Of a stretch of 64,000 nt of DNA, positions 1 through 9,672 are shown piece after piece. Source of the DNA: Otatea glauca (lineage: Eukaryota > Streptophyta > Magnoliopsida > Poales > Poaceae). The translations under genes and the position numbers were made by a program. The stretch spans positions 33,176,176 to 33,240,175 of the forward strand of contig CM070723.1 in NCBI GenBank assembly GCA_036346275.1. Reading direction: 5' to 3'. How positions within the stretch are numbered: position 1 is the stretch's first letter; each line of letters opens with the position of its first letter. A model generated the notes under the pieces. That model did no database searches and had not been told where the DNA came from. It was given only the letters and a program-made list of their open reading frames with translations.

Positions 1-1
1 C

Positions 2-589
2 CATGGCTTCTCCTCCATCGTCGCCTCCCTCTTTGATCATCCTTGGCGAATCCCCTCCTCCAACGCTGCTAGCCGTAGTTTCTCCGGGGAGGTCATCATC
101 TCCTCCAATGAGGAGGGCGAGATTGATTAGGTGACTATTGAGAAGAAGGTTTGGCCGGAAGAGGAAGAGGAAGTCACTAGCAAGCTGAGGGTCATCGCTG
201 AAGGAGAGGATGCCACCTCTACTCCCTTCGCGAGAGTAGATGCCACCGCTGACACACGAGAAGAAGATGAAGCCACCGGCGCTGGGGAAGGTGGTGAAGC
301 TCAAGACAACTTCATCAGCCTGGCGCTTGCTAGCCCTCCAAGCCATCGCGGTGCCCGGGAGTCTCCTTTCCCATCAAATGGCGGCCGGGTCTTTGCTCGC
401 CCTCAAAGCCATCATGGGGTTCAGAGGCCCTCGTCGGTGGAGAAATCGCCTTCTCCGTTGATAAGCGGTGCGGTTTTCGTTGCCTCTTCTGGCCCGCACC
501 CAGGGTGCAGACCTATCCCGAGGACCCTACTGTTCGATTACCCAAGGGCGCTAGAAAGGAAGCGAGACATGTCCGAGGACAAGCAGTAG
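2..589 (+). pseudogene. Antisense ORF of Tat-A, 3' end only
   Basis: This plus-strand frame is open from the left edge, with one in-frame TAG at 128-130 and a stop just before 590. It is acidic in its first half (runs of Glu after the internal stop) and Ser/Pro-rich later. I recognise no domain. It converges on the Tat-A polyprotein, which ends at about 690, leaving roughly 100 bp between the two stops. The same arrangement occurs in Tat-B (19683 against 19898) and Tat-C (57339 against 56404). I therefore read it as the tail of the antisense gene carried by these elements rather than a host gene. The 5' part is outside the window. Confidence 0.5.
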
Positions 590-689
590 CAGTCTATCTA
601 TCTTACCCTGTGATAATGTAAACTTTTGTTAGTATAATATAATGGAGCTTATACTTACCTAAATACCTATCGCAACGCAATGTCTTTGC

Positions 690-1860
690 TACTTTATGTA
701 TGAAATTTCTTTAGTTGGTCGATATTCCATGAGTTTTCAAGTATAGCGCCTTCCGATGTCGATAGCCGCATAGATCCTAGTCGAGTCACTTCGACCACCA
801 CGTAGGGACCTTCCAACATAGGCGATAACTTATTGCGATTATCTTACTTTTGTACCTTTCGTAGTACTAAGTCCCCAGTGGCTAGTGCTTGTTCCTGGAT
901 TCTTTAGCTATGATATCTGCGCAAGGCCTGCTGATACTTAGCTGCTCGAATGGACGCTCAATCCCGATACTCTTCGAGTAGATTTACTTCATCTGCTCGT
1001 GCTTGCTCTTATTCCTCTTCTAAGTAGTTATCCACTCAGGGTGACTTGAACGTTAACTCAGTCGAAAGCACTTTTTCTTCTCCATAAACCAAGAAAAATG
1101 GCGCTTCACCGATGGCTCAACTAGTCAATGTACGAACAACCCATAGCACCGAGGTGAGTTCCTTCGCCCACCGGGTCGAGTAAGCCTTGAGCCTATCGAA
1201 CACGCGGGTCTTGATCCCCTGCAAGATTAAGCCATTGGCTCGTTCGACCTGACCATTACTTTGAGGATGAGCCACAGAGGCAAAGCAAAGTTTGATACCC
1301 AATTCTTCGCAAAAGACTATGAAAGCATTGCTTTTGAACTGGCTACCATTGTTTGTGATTACTCGATTAGGGATGCCAAATCGAGTAACAATGCTCCTCA
1401 TGAATTTCTTAGCTACTTCTGAGGTGATGTTCTTGATGGGTTCGGCCTCGATCCACTTAGTGAACATGTCGATAGCCACAAATAGAAACTTGTAACATCC
1501 TTGGGCTCTTGGGAACGGTCCCAAGATATCCAAGACCCAGGCAGAAAAGGGCCAAGATAGAGCAATAGTTTGCAGTGCTTGGGCTGGTCGGGTAGTTTGC
1601 TTGCCATAGAATTGGCAGCCCTCGCACTTTTTGACCAACTCGCAAGCGTCCTGGAGGGCAGTCGGCCAATAGAACCCTTGTCGAAAAACTTTCCCGACCA
1701 AGGTGCGATAGGATGCATGGTTGCCGCAGATGCCTCTATGGACATCGAGTAATATTTTATTGCCCTCTTTCTAAGTGATGCACTTCATCAAGATTCTGTT
1801 ACTCCCCTTTCGGTTGAGCTTGCCGTCTACCAATGCGTACAGCTTGGACTTATGTGCAAT
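690..1860 (-). pseudogene. Tat-A integrase fragment
   Basis: The integrase would insert element cDNA into chromosomal DNA. Within the 1701-1117 frame I see the CxxC half of the zinc-binding region (CEGCQFYGK), then LDILGPF with the first catalytic Asp. ITNNGSQF has Asn where the second catalytic Asp is expected, and the Glu lies in NGQVERANG. The tail continues in other frames through EGPYVVVEVTRLG to the final NSWNIDQLKKFHT before a stop at about 690. Loss of the second Asp alone should abolish catalysis, and frameshifts follow after about 1117. No chromodomain is visible, as expected for Tat. Confidence 0.87.
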
Positions 1861-1919
1861 TTTCTCTACTGCGGCATCATCGTCAGGGAGCTCTCGACCT
1901 TTGAGATAGGCCTAGAATG

Positions 1920-2470
1920 GAGTCATCCAAGTCGGCTCGCGTTCGAGTAGTGCAGCTTTTGTGTCTGCGATTTCTGCGTCGCTGACTCGACCAGGCTGCT
2001 GATCGAGTTGGGCAGCATCTGCTTCTCGTAGGAGGGAAACAGACGGTTAAGGAGTTTCTCGACGAAGACTCCTGTTGGCATGGGTGAATGAGATGAAGTG
2101 AGCTTAGCAAGTTCGTTAGTTGTGGAATTGTCACATCGCCTAATATGCCTTACCTCGAGCCCTTCGAACTTGTGCTCCAACTTGCGAACCTCGTTTGGAT
2201 ACGCCCCCATGTTGTCGTCCTTGCACAAGTACTCCTTCTGCACTTGGTTTACAACTATCTGTGAGTCCCCTTTCATGAGTAGTCGTCTGATGCCTAGTGA
2301 CGCGATTATGCGGAGTTCGTTGACCTGTCCCTCGTATTCTGCAACATTGTTTGGAGCTTGAAAATTGAGTTGGATAACGTATTTTAAATCCTCACCTGTC
2401 GGGGATTTGAACACGATGCCAGCCCCTGAGCCTTGAAGTGTGAGCGATCTATCGAAGAACATAGCCTAAT
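1920..2470 (-). pseudogene. Tat-A second RNase H domain (aRNH)
   Basis: The frame 2462-1923 begins MFFDRSLTLQGSGAG and continues NNVAEYEGQVNELR and LLMKGDSQIVVNQV. These match the archaeal-type RNase H found downstream of the ordinary RNase H in Tat elements. The first Asp (FDRS), Glu (AEYE) and second Asp (GDSQ) are still present. The linker to integrase (2134-1860) is degraded into several frames. The presence of this extra domain is the main reason for assigning the element to the Tat lineage. Confidence 0.85.
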
Positions 2471-3900
2471 AGTCATCGACTACCTTGTGCTCTTTTCTTC
2501 GACGTGTGTCCATTTCGCGATAAAGTCTGCCAAGGTGCCTGACTTGATGCTGGTAATCGGTGGGAAGTCGACCTCAAACTCGTTGAGTTCGACCACCCAT
2601 TGTGCAATTCGACTTGTAGCTTCTCGGTTACGTAGCACCTCCTTGAGCAGATATGTTCTCATCACCGTAATTTTGTGTGCTTGGAAGTAATGTCACAACT
2701 TCCGAAAAGTCATGAAGACGGCGTACAATAACTTCTATATCTTTGGGTATCGCAACTTGGCGTCATGCAAGACTTTGCTTACGTGGTAGACAGGCTTCTG
2801 GACTTTAGTCTTTTTATTAGGGCAATCCTGTTCGACCACCAGAACCATGCTTACTACTTGAGGGGTAACTGCAATGTACAAAAAGAGCTCCTCTTTTTCA
2901 TTAGGTGAGGTTAAGACTGATGGACATGATAAATACCTTTTTAGATCTCGAAAAGCCTCCTCTGCCTCCTTGGTCCACTCGAAGTTGTCCTGCTTCCTGA
3001 GTAATTTGAAGAAAGGCAGTCCTCGTTCACCCATCCGAGTTATGAATCGGCTAAGGCCAGTGATAGAGTCCGCAAGCTTTTGCACCTCCCTTAACATCCG
3101 TGGAGAACGCATCTGATCGACGGCCTCAATTTTGTGCGGGTTAGCCTCGACACCTCGACTAGACACCAAGAACCAGAGAAGTTTGCCGGACGGGACGCCG
3201 AATGTGCACTTTTCAGGGTTAAGCATCATTCGATACTTCGTGAGGTTGTCGAACGTCTCCTCAAGGTCGCTAATGAAGATGCTTCCTTTTTTCGACTTGA
3301 CTACGATACCATCGACCTATGCTTCAACATTGCGCCCAACTTAGGACTTCATACAACTTTGAATGCAGCGTTGATACGTGGCACCAACACATTTTAAACC
3401 GAAAGGCATTTTAACGTAACATAACACACCAATAGGAGTAGTAAAAGCCATTTTATCCTCATCCTCTGTGGCTACGCTAATTTGGTGATACCATGAGTAG
3501 GCATCAAGGAAACTTAGCAGTTCACAGCCCGAAGTCGAATCCACAACTTGGTCGATGCGGGGGAGAGGAAAAGGGTCTTTAGGACAAGCCTTGTTGAGGT
3601 CGGTGTAGTCAACGCAAATTCTTCACTTGCCATTAGGTTTCTTGATGAGGACCGGGTTCGCCAGCCACGTCAGATGGCGGACCTCTCGAATGAAGCCAGC
3701 CTTCAGGAGTTTGCCGACCTCCTCTTGTAAGGCTTGCTTCCTGTCTTCTGCAAATCTTCGCTGCTTCTGCACCACGGGTTTGGCGTAGGCTCCACAGCTA
3801 GTCAATGCTTGATCACCTCTTTGGGGACTCCAGGCATGTCGGACGGTTGCCATGTAAACATATCGCGGTTTGCCCGAAGAAAGGTGATGAGCTGGAGTTC
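2470..3900 (-). pseudogene. Tat-A reverse transcriptase and RNase H
   Basis: RT fragments run from about 3853 (VGKLLKAGFIREV, LTWLANPVLIKKPNGK) through LLSFLDAYSWYHQI and MPFGLKCVGATYQR. The catalytic YxDD is destroyed: at about 3300-3320 the reading is stop-V-D-G followed by IVVKS. The thumb and connection follow (MMLNPEKCTFGVPSGKLL), then RNase H (FEWTKEAEEAFRDLK, VYHVSKVLHDAKLRYPKI, WVVELNEFEVDF). Several frameshifts separate the pieces. The sequence type is clear; function is not possible. Confidence 0.88.
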
Positions 3901-4179
3901 CTATTTGGGGTCAAGATTGGCACCTACCTTGATCGTCTTGGAGGGCTCTGATGGGTCGATGGGCACCATCTTAACACCTCTGTCGGTCTGCTCGCCCTTC
4001 TTGCCGTCACTGACTAAGTCTTTGGCGAAACTGTTGGACATAGAAACCTTGTTGATGCCCTTGGACTTATGACGCTTAGCTTCCTCAACGCTGGCGCTGG
4101 CTACTGACCCACATAGATGCTCAGCCATCTCCAGGCTCTCTTATCGCACTTGACTGCAGCCCGCTGGTCTCCTTTGATT

Positions 4180-4548
4180 GTGAGGACTCATTTTGGCGCA
4201 GGGATCTTGACGATCTGGTACGCATAGTGTACCACGGCCATGAACTTAGCAAGCATGGAGAGGCCTAAAATCACGTTGAAGGCAGTCTCAAAATCTGCCA
4301 CATCGAAGAGGATTCTCTCGGTGCAAAAATTATTCGACTTGCCGAACGTGACTGGCAGCTCAATCTGGCCAAGCGATATAGAAGATGATCACGGGGTTAT
4401 GCCATGGAATGTCTCTGCTCTGTCCCTGATTTCCGCCCGAGATATCCCCATTTTATCCAGGGTCTTGGAGAAGATAAGGTTCAGTGAGCACAACTACTAT
4501 GGGGTATCGACCCGGATGTTAGACCACAGCCGGGTGATCTAATTGGTC
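4180..4548 (-). pseudogene. Tat-A protease C-terminal part
   Basis: The minus strand reads TFDQLDHPAVV at the 4548 end, then TLDKMGISRAEIR, LGQIELPVTFGKSNNF, FNVILGLSMLAKFMAVVHYAYQ and IPAPK followed by a stop. This order fits the retropepsin region of Tat elements, with ILGL as the flap-distal motif. The active-site segment before TLDKMG is broken by stops. 3900-4180 holds the degraded protease-RT linker, including lysine/serine-rich fragments without recognisable motifs. The domain is cut at 4548 by the join to chromovirus sequence. Confidence 0.75.
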
Positions 4549-4675
4549 GAAGGTAATCATACTTCTGACCACTTGAGGAATCTGGGGAGGGCCGGCGTAG
4601 CCAGGTTGACCTCCCTTTCGACAGCCTTGTATTGTCTCTTGGACTCAAACGTGGTGGATCCTCCGAAGATGTGCG
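4549..4675 (-). other. Remnant of a third array unit next to the Tat-A breakpoint
   Basis: These 127 bp match 8795-8918, the stretch just downstream of the other LTR. The frame there reads KGRSTWL and PSPDSSSGQKYDYL, a Ser/Pro-rich gag linker. In the 8.8-kb copy it continues into the CCHC zinc finger; here it breaks off and Tat-A protease begins. This shows that the LTR at 4676 is a 5' LTR of a further, truncated unit. Confidence 0.7.
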
Positions 4676-5377
4676 TGATGCGACAACAGCCCGATCTTCC
4701 GATAGTTCTACTTTTGCGAAACAGAGACGTTCGTGTTCCAAGGGCTTCCAATCAGTGAAGATTGAATACTTCCAGTCACTACACCCACGCACCTGTCGTT
4801 GTCAACCGTGCTCACGCCCGGATGACCTAACCATGAAGGTTAATTCCTGCACGCAGTAGAAGGAACGAGCAAGAACGAGAAAGAAAACAATCTAACAATT
4901 CAAAACAATCAAAGTTAAGGTTATCTCTTTCACCAAACCAGGTCTTGTGACACTATTCCAATGAACAAGTGTTTCACACGCAATGGAGAACAAACTTAGC
5001 AAAATAACCTGACCTAAACTGATGACGGCGGCTTGTTTTAATGATGTGGAAAGGAAGAGGCAGCCGCGCGGGGGGGGCATGCTAGGGTTGCCTCCCACGT
5101 CCACAACCTGGGCTTGAACCCTCTGTTGAGATACAAGGCCCGTGGCCCAAAGAAAAGGTGGCGCAGCACCTTCCAGAAATAGAAGCCACTTGTTATGACT
5201 ATTTGTAAGCCTTCCCTATACAATTTGTAGGAGAGGTTAGATCCATTGGAAAGATCATGAAATAACCTTTCAATAGATTACTTATACATCTCCGACTGAC
5301 GCTGTATGAGAAAGTTATGGTCGTTTGAATCCAAGGTGTCGGTGACTCAACTCAATTGCGAAGTAGACTTGGCATGG
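4676..5377 (-). repeat. LTR of the array, left copy (condensed at its 5' end)
   Basis: This is nearly identical to 8919 through about 9590. On the minus strand it ends in ...GCATCA at 4676. It contains a U5-like stretch (TTTCTCGTTCTTGCTCGTTC, then GCAGGAATTAACC). From about 5328 upwards it loses similarity in steps, where small deletions start and the mosaic of 5378-5745 follows. The normal LTR start is not preserved. Confidence 0.75.
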
Positions 5378-5745
5378 TGAAGGTAGTAAATCAATAGGAG
5401 CACGTGGATTAAACCCAAATACTATATGAAATGGACTTACCTTGGTGGTGGATCGTCTCGAGGCATTAATTTAAACTTTCTCAACTGAAATCTATCTTTA
5501 CGCAAATTCAATATGAGGTAAATGTTTTTGACACTCATCCCACATCTTGAAATTCTTCTTTAGGACAGCCCTTAGCATCAAAATTAGCATAGTTGATCAA
5601 TAGGAGCACGTGCGATTGAAATGGACTTACCTTGGTCCGTCTGTCAGACGCAAATTCAATATGAGGTAGACACTCATCCCACATCTTCAAATTCTTCTTT
5701 AGGACAGCCCGTAGCATAGTTGACAATGTGCGATTGACGGGGATG
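5328..5745 (-). other. Shuffled mosaic of integrase 3' end blocks
   Basis: Compared with the intact copy at 9590-10460, this stretch consists of short blocks out of order. In plus-strand order, blocks matching 10261-10337, 10036-10090, 10358-10373, 10127-10138, 10377-10413, 10229-10244, about 10421-10430, 10273-10289, about 10434-10440, 10313-10329 and 10353 onward follow each other. The blocks form two interleaved series, each rising in coordinate. Several junctions carry 3-8 bp shared by both partners, for example GAC and ACGCAAAT. No reading frame survives. Confidence 0.75.
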
Positions 5746-6435
5746 ACAAGTAGTAGAGAAAAGTAGCTTTGTCCCCAATTTATTCCATAAGCTTCTCCAA
5801 AAATGACTCAAACAATTCGCGTCATGATCTGAAACAATGGTATTGGGCACGCCGTGTAAACGAACTATCTCCCTGAAAAGTAATTCAACAACATTTGTAG
5901 CATCGTCACTCTTATGGCAACTATAAAATGAGCCATTTTAGAAAAACAATCAACCACCACAAATAAACTATCCCTCCTCCTCTTAGTCCTAGGCAATCCT
6001 AATACAAAATCCATTGAAATATCCTCCCACGGAATGATAGGAACATGAAGAGGCATATATAGACCATTCGGGTTCAAACGGGACTTAGCTTTATTGCAAG
6101 TGGTGCACCATGACACATAACGCTCGATGTCGCGCCTCATCTTAGACCAAAAGAAATGTGCAACAAGTACATCCTCCGTTTTCTTCACCCCAAAATGTCC
6201 CATCAAACCACCTCCATGCGCTTCCTGCAAAAACAAAAAAACAAATAGAGCTAGCTGGAACACATAGCTTGTTAGCATGATACAACAATCCATCATTCAG
6301 CACATATTTATACCATGTTTTTCCTTCTCTTCAATTCATATAAACATCTTTAAAATCCAAATCATTAGCATATAATTCTTTTATTGTTTCTAATCCAAAA
6401 GTTTTATGATCAAGTTGTGATAACAAAGTATATCT
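5746..6435 (-). pseudogene. Chr-1 integrase
   Basis: The 6296-5865 frame has the zinc region (EAHGGGLMGHFG, then WCTTCNKAK) and the first catalytic Asp in ISMDFVLGLP, followed by FVVVDCFSKMAHFI. A frameshift near 5920 moves the reading to NYFSGR. The second catalytic segment (VSDHD) is readable in another frame at about 5820-5840. The C-terminal third is replaced by the mosaic. A stop-rich stretch at 6297-6435 separates integrase from RNase H. Confidence 0.87.
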
Positions 6436-7716
6436 TCAAGATAACGCATCGGCAATTACATTGTCCTTACCTTTCTTGTGCTTAATGATATATGGAAATG
6501 ACTCTATGAACTCAACCCATTTAACACGTCGTTTATTTAGTTTAGCTTGACTAAAATAATATATTTCAAAGATACATGATAGGAATGAATAACAAATTCT
6601 TTGGGCCAAAGGTAGTATTGCCACGTTTCTAACACACATACTAAAGCATACAATTCTTTGTCATATGTAGAATAAATCAGAGTAGGCCCATTCAATTTCT
6701 CACTAAAATATGCAACGGGTTTACCTTCTTGGAGCAATACTCCTCCTATTCCAATCCCACAAGCACCGCACTCTAACTCAAATGTTTTACCGAAGTCTAG
6801 AAGCTGAAGCAGAGGGGCATTGGTAAGCTTCTCTTTTAGTACCCTAAAAGCATGTTCTTCTGCTGGTCCCCAATGAAAGGGACACTCTGCTTTGTAAACT
6901 CATTCAGTGGGGCAGCAATGGTGCTGAAATCTTTGACAAAACGCCTATAGAACCCTGCAAGACCATGAAAATTTCTCACGTGTGTGACTGTCTTAGGGGT
7001 CGGCCAGCTCTTGATGGCTTCAATTTTTGCTTCATCCACTTCAATTCCTTGTGGAGTAACAACATAGCCAAGAAAAGAGACTCGATCCGTGCAAAAGTTG
7101 CATTTCTCATGATTACCAAACAAACGTGCATCTCTCAAAACATTAAAAACAGCACATAAATGTTTCATGTGTTCTCTGTGTGACTTCCTATAGATCAAAA
7201 TATCATCAAAATAATCCACCACAAATTTTCAAATGAAAGCACATAAAACTTTGTTTATTAGCCGCATGAAAGTGCTAGGTACGTTAGTTAACCCAAAAGG
7301 CATTACTAACCACTCATATAATCCAAACCTAGTTTTGAAAGCTATTTTCCATTCATCTCCCAACTTCATTCTAATTTTGGTGGTATCCACTTCGAAAGTC
7401 TACCTTAGAAAAAAATGATAGAACCACTTAACTCATCAAGCATGTCGTCTAACCGAGGAATAGGATGACGATACCTTATTGTGATATTATTAATGGCTCT
7501 ACAATCTACGCACATTCGCCAATTACCGTCTTTATTAGGAAACAAAATAATAGGAATGGCACAAGTACTAAGGCTCTCTTGTACATACCCTCGGTCCAAT
7601 AAGTCTTGGACTTGGCACTGAATTTCCTTAGTCTCTTCCGGGTTGGTTCGGTAAGGCGCATGGTTTGGCAAAGTCGCTCCCAGAATCAAGTCAATTTGAT
7701 GCTCAATTCCTCTCAT
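6436..7716 (-). pseudogene. Chr-1 reverse transcriptase and RNase H
   Basis: RT runs from MRGIEHQIDL (7716) through MCVDCRAINNITIRYRHPIP and LDDMLDELSG. At about 7405-7415 an extra T in a T-run and an extra A shortly after shift the frame. RT resumes with EWLVMPFGLTN and, after a TGA, YFDDILIY with the catalytic Asp pair intact. RNase H follows as GIGIGGVLLQEGKPVAYFSE and YDKELYALV. Its first catalytic Asp is Gly (ECGACG) and a later one is Tyr (VIHSYH). All these lesions are also in Chr-2. Confidence 0.92.
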
Positions 7717-7764
7717 AGGTGGCAGCCCCAGGGGAAGCTCATCCAGAAATACATCCTCATTCTC

Positions 7765-8450
7765 CTACAAAAGGTTAGTGACAGTAGGAGGTAAGGAGCT
7801 AGGCAATTTATCAAGGGAAAAATAAGCCTCTTTGCAAATCAAAGCATAGCAAAACGAGGTAGACACATCAAGCTCAAGTAAATTAAATTTTGTAGCAAGC
7901 ATGTTAGCACCCTTCAATTTAATTCCCGTCTTCTTAAAACTAGGTGCTTCCTTTTCCTTTTTAGGTGGGAAAACTTCTTTAGCTACAATCGGATTTTCAG
8001 ATTTAGTATCCTTCGCCTTACATTCTTTTACAGCTCTTTCTAACTCATCTTTCAAAATTGCAGCATGGGTCATTGGAATTAATTCAATGGTTCTTCCCTT
8101 TTGTATGAAAGTGTATTTATTGCTTCTACCATGGTGTAAAGCATTGGTATTATATTGCCAAGGCCTACCTAAAAGCAAAGAACAAGCTTGCATAGGCACT
8201 ATATCAAAATTTGCATGACCATGGTAGGTACCTATTGAAAAATGCACTCTCACAATCTTATTTACCTTCAACTTACCGCAAGAGTTGAACCATTGAATGT
8301 AATATGGCTACGGGTGCTGCTGCATGGTCAAACCAAGCTTCTCGACCAACTCAGTGCTAGCAAGGTTGTGCAACTACCTCCATCGATGATGACGCGACAT
8401 GATCTTTCCTTCACAACGAACTTTGATTGGAAAAAAGTGTAACGCTGATT
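7765..8450 (-). pseudogene. Chr-1 protease region
   Basis: Reading from 8450 down, the minus strand gives VVKERSCRVIIDGGSC (active-site segment of the DGGSC type known in these elements) and, after a frameshift, STELVEKLGLTMQQHP. It then gives VNKIVRVHFSIGTYHG, VPMQACSLLLGRPWQY and ALHHGRSNKYTF. LLLGRPW is the typical ILG-like strand of retropepsins in this group. A lysine-rich linker to RT follows (PPKKEKEAPSFKKTGIKL). A frameshift in the active-site part makes it non-functional. Confidence 0.82.
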
Positions 8451-8918
8451 TTTCTCCGCTCTCTCCATTTGAGCACTAAGTTCTCGCTATGCTACAATGG
8501 TCATGTACCTCTCAGAAACTTCAGCTCCAAATCTGTCCACTCCATCATCATCGCTACCCATCTCATGTTCGTCACCTACAGGGTTAGCCGAAACAAGAGC
8601 CAAATCTTCATCATCAATATCACTAGCAATGGTATACTCACCGTCATCTTTGGCAATGAGAGCCTGCTGATTTGGACAGTCTTTCATCACATGACCCCAT
8701 CTCTTGCAGTGGTAGCACTGCGTGTCACGTGTCCTACCCGTGGAAGCAACTGATGACGTGCTCTTTGTCGGTGCTTGCACCGTCGCTGATTTGAGGTAAT
8801 CATACTTCTGACCACTTGAGGAATCTGGGGAGGGCAGGCGTAGCCAGGTTGACCTCCCTTTCGACAGCCTTGTATTGTCTCTTGGACTCAAACGTGGTGG
8901 ATCCTCCGAAGATGTGCG
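8451..8918 (-). pseudogene. Chr-1 gag C-terminal fragment with CCHC zinc finger
   Basis: The frame 8891-8487 contains CYHCKRWGHVMKDC, a CX2CX4HX4C nucleic-acid-binding knuckle. A Ser/Pro/Thr-rich linker precedes it and an acidic stretch (DDGEYTIASDIDDEDLALV) follows. The N-terminal matrix/capsid part and the primer-binding site are absent: only about 120 bp separate the finger's linker from the LTR end at 8919. An internal deletion therefore removed most of gag before or during formation of the array. Confidence 0.85.
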
Positions 8919-9672
8919 TGATGCGACTACAACCCGATCTTCCGATAGGTTCTACTTTTGCGAAATAGAGACGTTCGTGTTCCAAGGGCTTCCAATCAGT
9001 GAAGATTGAATACTTCCAGTCACTACACCCACGCACCTGTCGTTGTCAACCGTGCTCACGCCCGGATGACCTAACCATGAAGGTTAATTCCTGCACGCAG
9101 TAGAAGGAACGAGCAAGAACGAGAAAGAAAGCAATCTAACAATTCAAAACAATCAAAGTTAAGGTTATCTCTTTCACCAAACCAGGTCTTGTGACACTAT
9201 TCCAATGAACAAGTGTTTCACACGCAATGGAGAACAAACTTAGTAAAATAACCTGACCTAAACTGATGACGGCGGCTTGTTTTAATGATGTGGAAAGGAA
9301 GAGGGCAGCCGCGGCCAGGGAGGGGGCATGCTAGGGTTGCCTCCCACGTCCACAACCTGGGCTTGAACCCTCTGTCGAGATACAAGGCCCGTGGCCCAAA
9401 GAAAAGGTGGCGCAGCACCTTCCAGAAATAGCAGCCACTTGTTATGACTATTTCTAAGCCTTCCCTATACAATTTGTAGGAGAGGTTAGATCCATTGGAA
9501 AGATCATGAAATAACCTTTCAATAGATTACTTATACATCTCCGACTGACGCCGTATGAGAAAGTTATGGTCATTTGAATCCAAGGCTGTCAGGCTGACTT
9601 CAACTCGAATTGCAGCCCGAAATATCTTGCTCCTCGAATTGAGGATGGAGACTTGGCATGGCATCTTCACCA
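8919..9672 (-). repeat. LTR between Chr-1 and Chr-2
   Basis: On the minus strand it starts near TGGTGAAGATGCCATGCC (9672) and ends ...CGCATCA (8919), about 754 bp. The end CGGAAGATCGGG...CATCA matches that of the gag-only element's LTR (34610), and the length is close (749 bp). It serves as 3' LTR of Chr-2 and 5' LTR of Chr-1. No primer-binding site follows at 8918. The start is placed by comparison with the other LTRs and could be off by about 10 bp. Confidence 0.72.

Larger units (their letters stand above)
1..4548 (-). mobile_element. Tat-A: Tat-lineage Ty3/gypsy element, 3' part
   Basis: The minus strand encodes, in order from high to low coordinate, protease (about 4548-4180), reverse transcriptase, RNase H, a second RNase H (aRNH) and integrase, with the polyprotein ending at about 690. 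RT-RNH-aRNH-INT order is the known signature of Tat-lineage Ty3/gypsy elements. The ending NSWNIDQLKKFH is nearly the same as that of Tat-C at 56404. The gag, 5' LTR and most of the protease are missing because the element stops at 4548 against chromovirus sequence. The 3' LTR would lie beyond the left edge. Every domain has stops or frameshifts, so this is a dead copy. Confidence 0.88.

Noticed and set aside
131..461. Second frame 240-461 as a separate host gene
   Set aside because: It overlaps the acidic frame that is open to the left edge and has no motif; treated as a shadow.
9218..9472. 84-residue minus-strand ORF (and its copy at 5038-5223)
   Set aside because: Both lie in the LTR of the chromovirus array; conserved only because the LTRs are near-identical.
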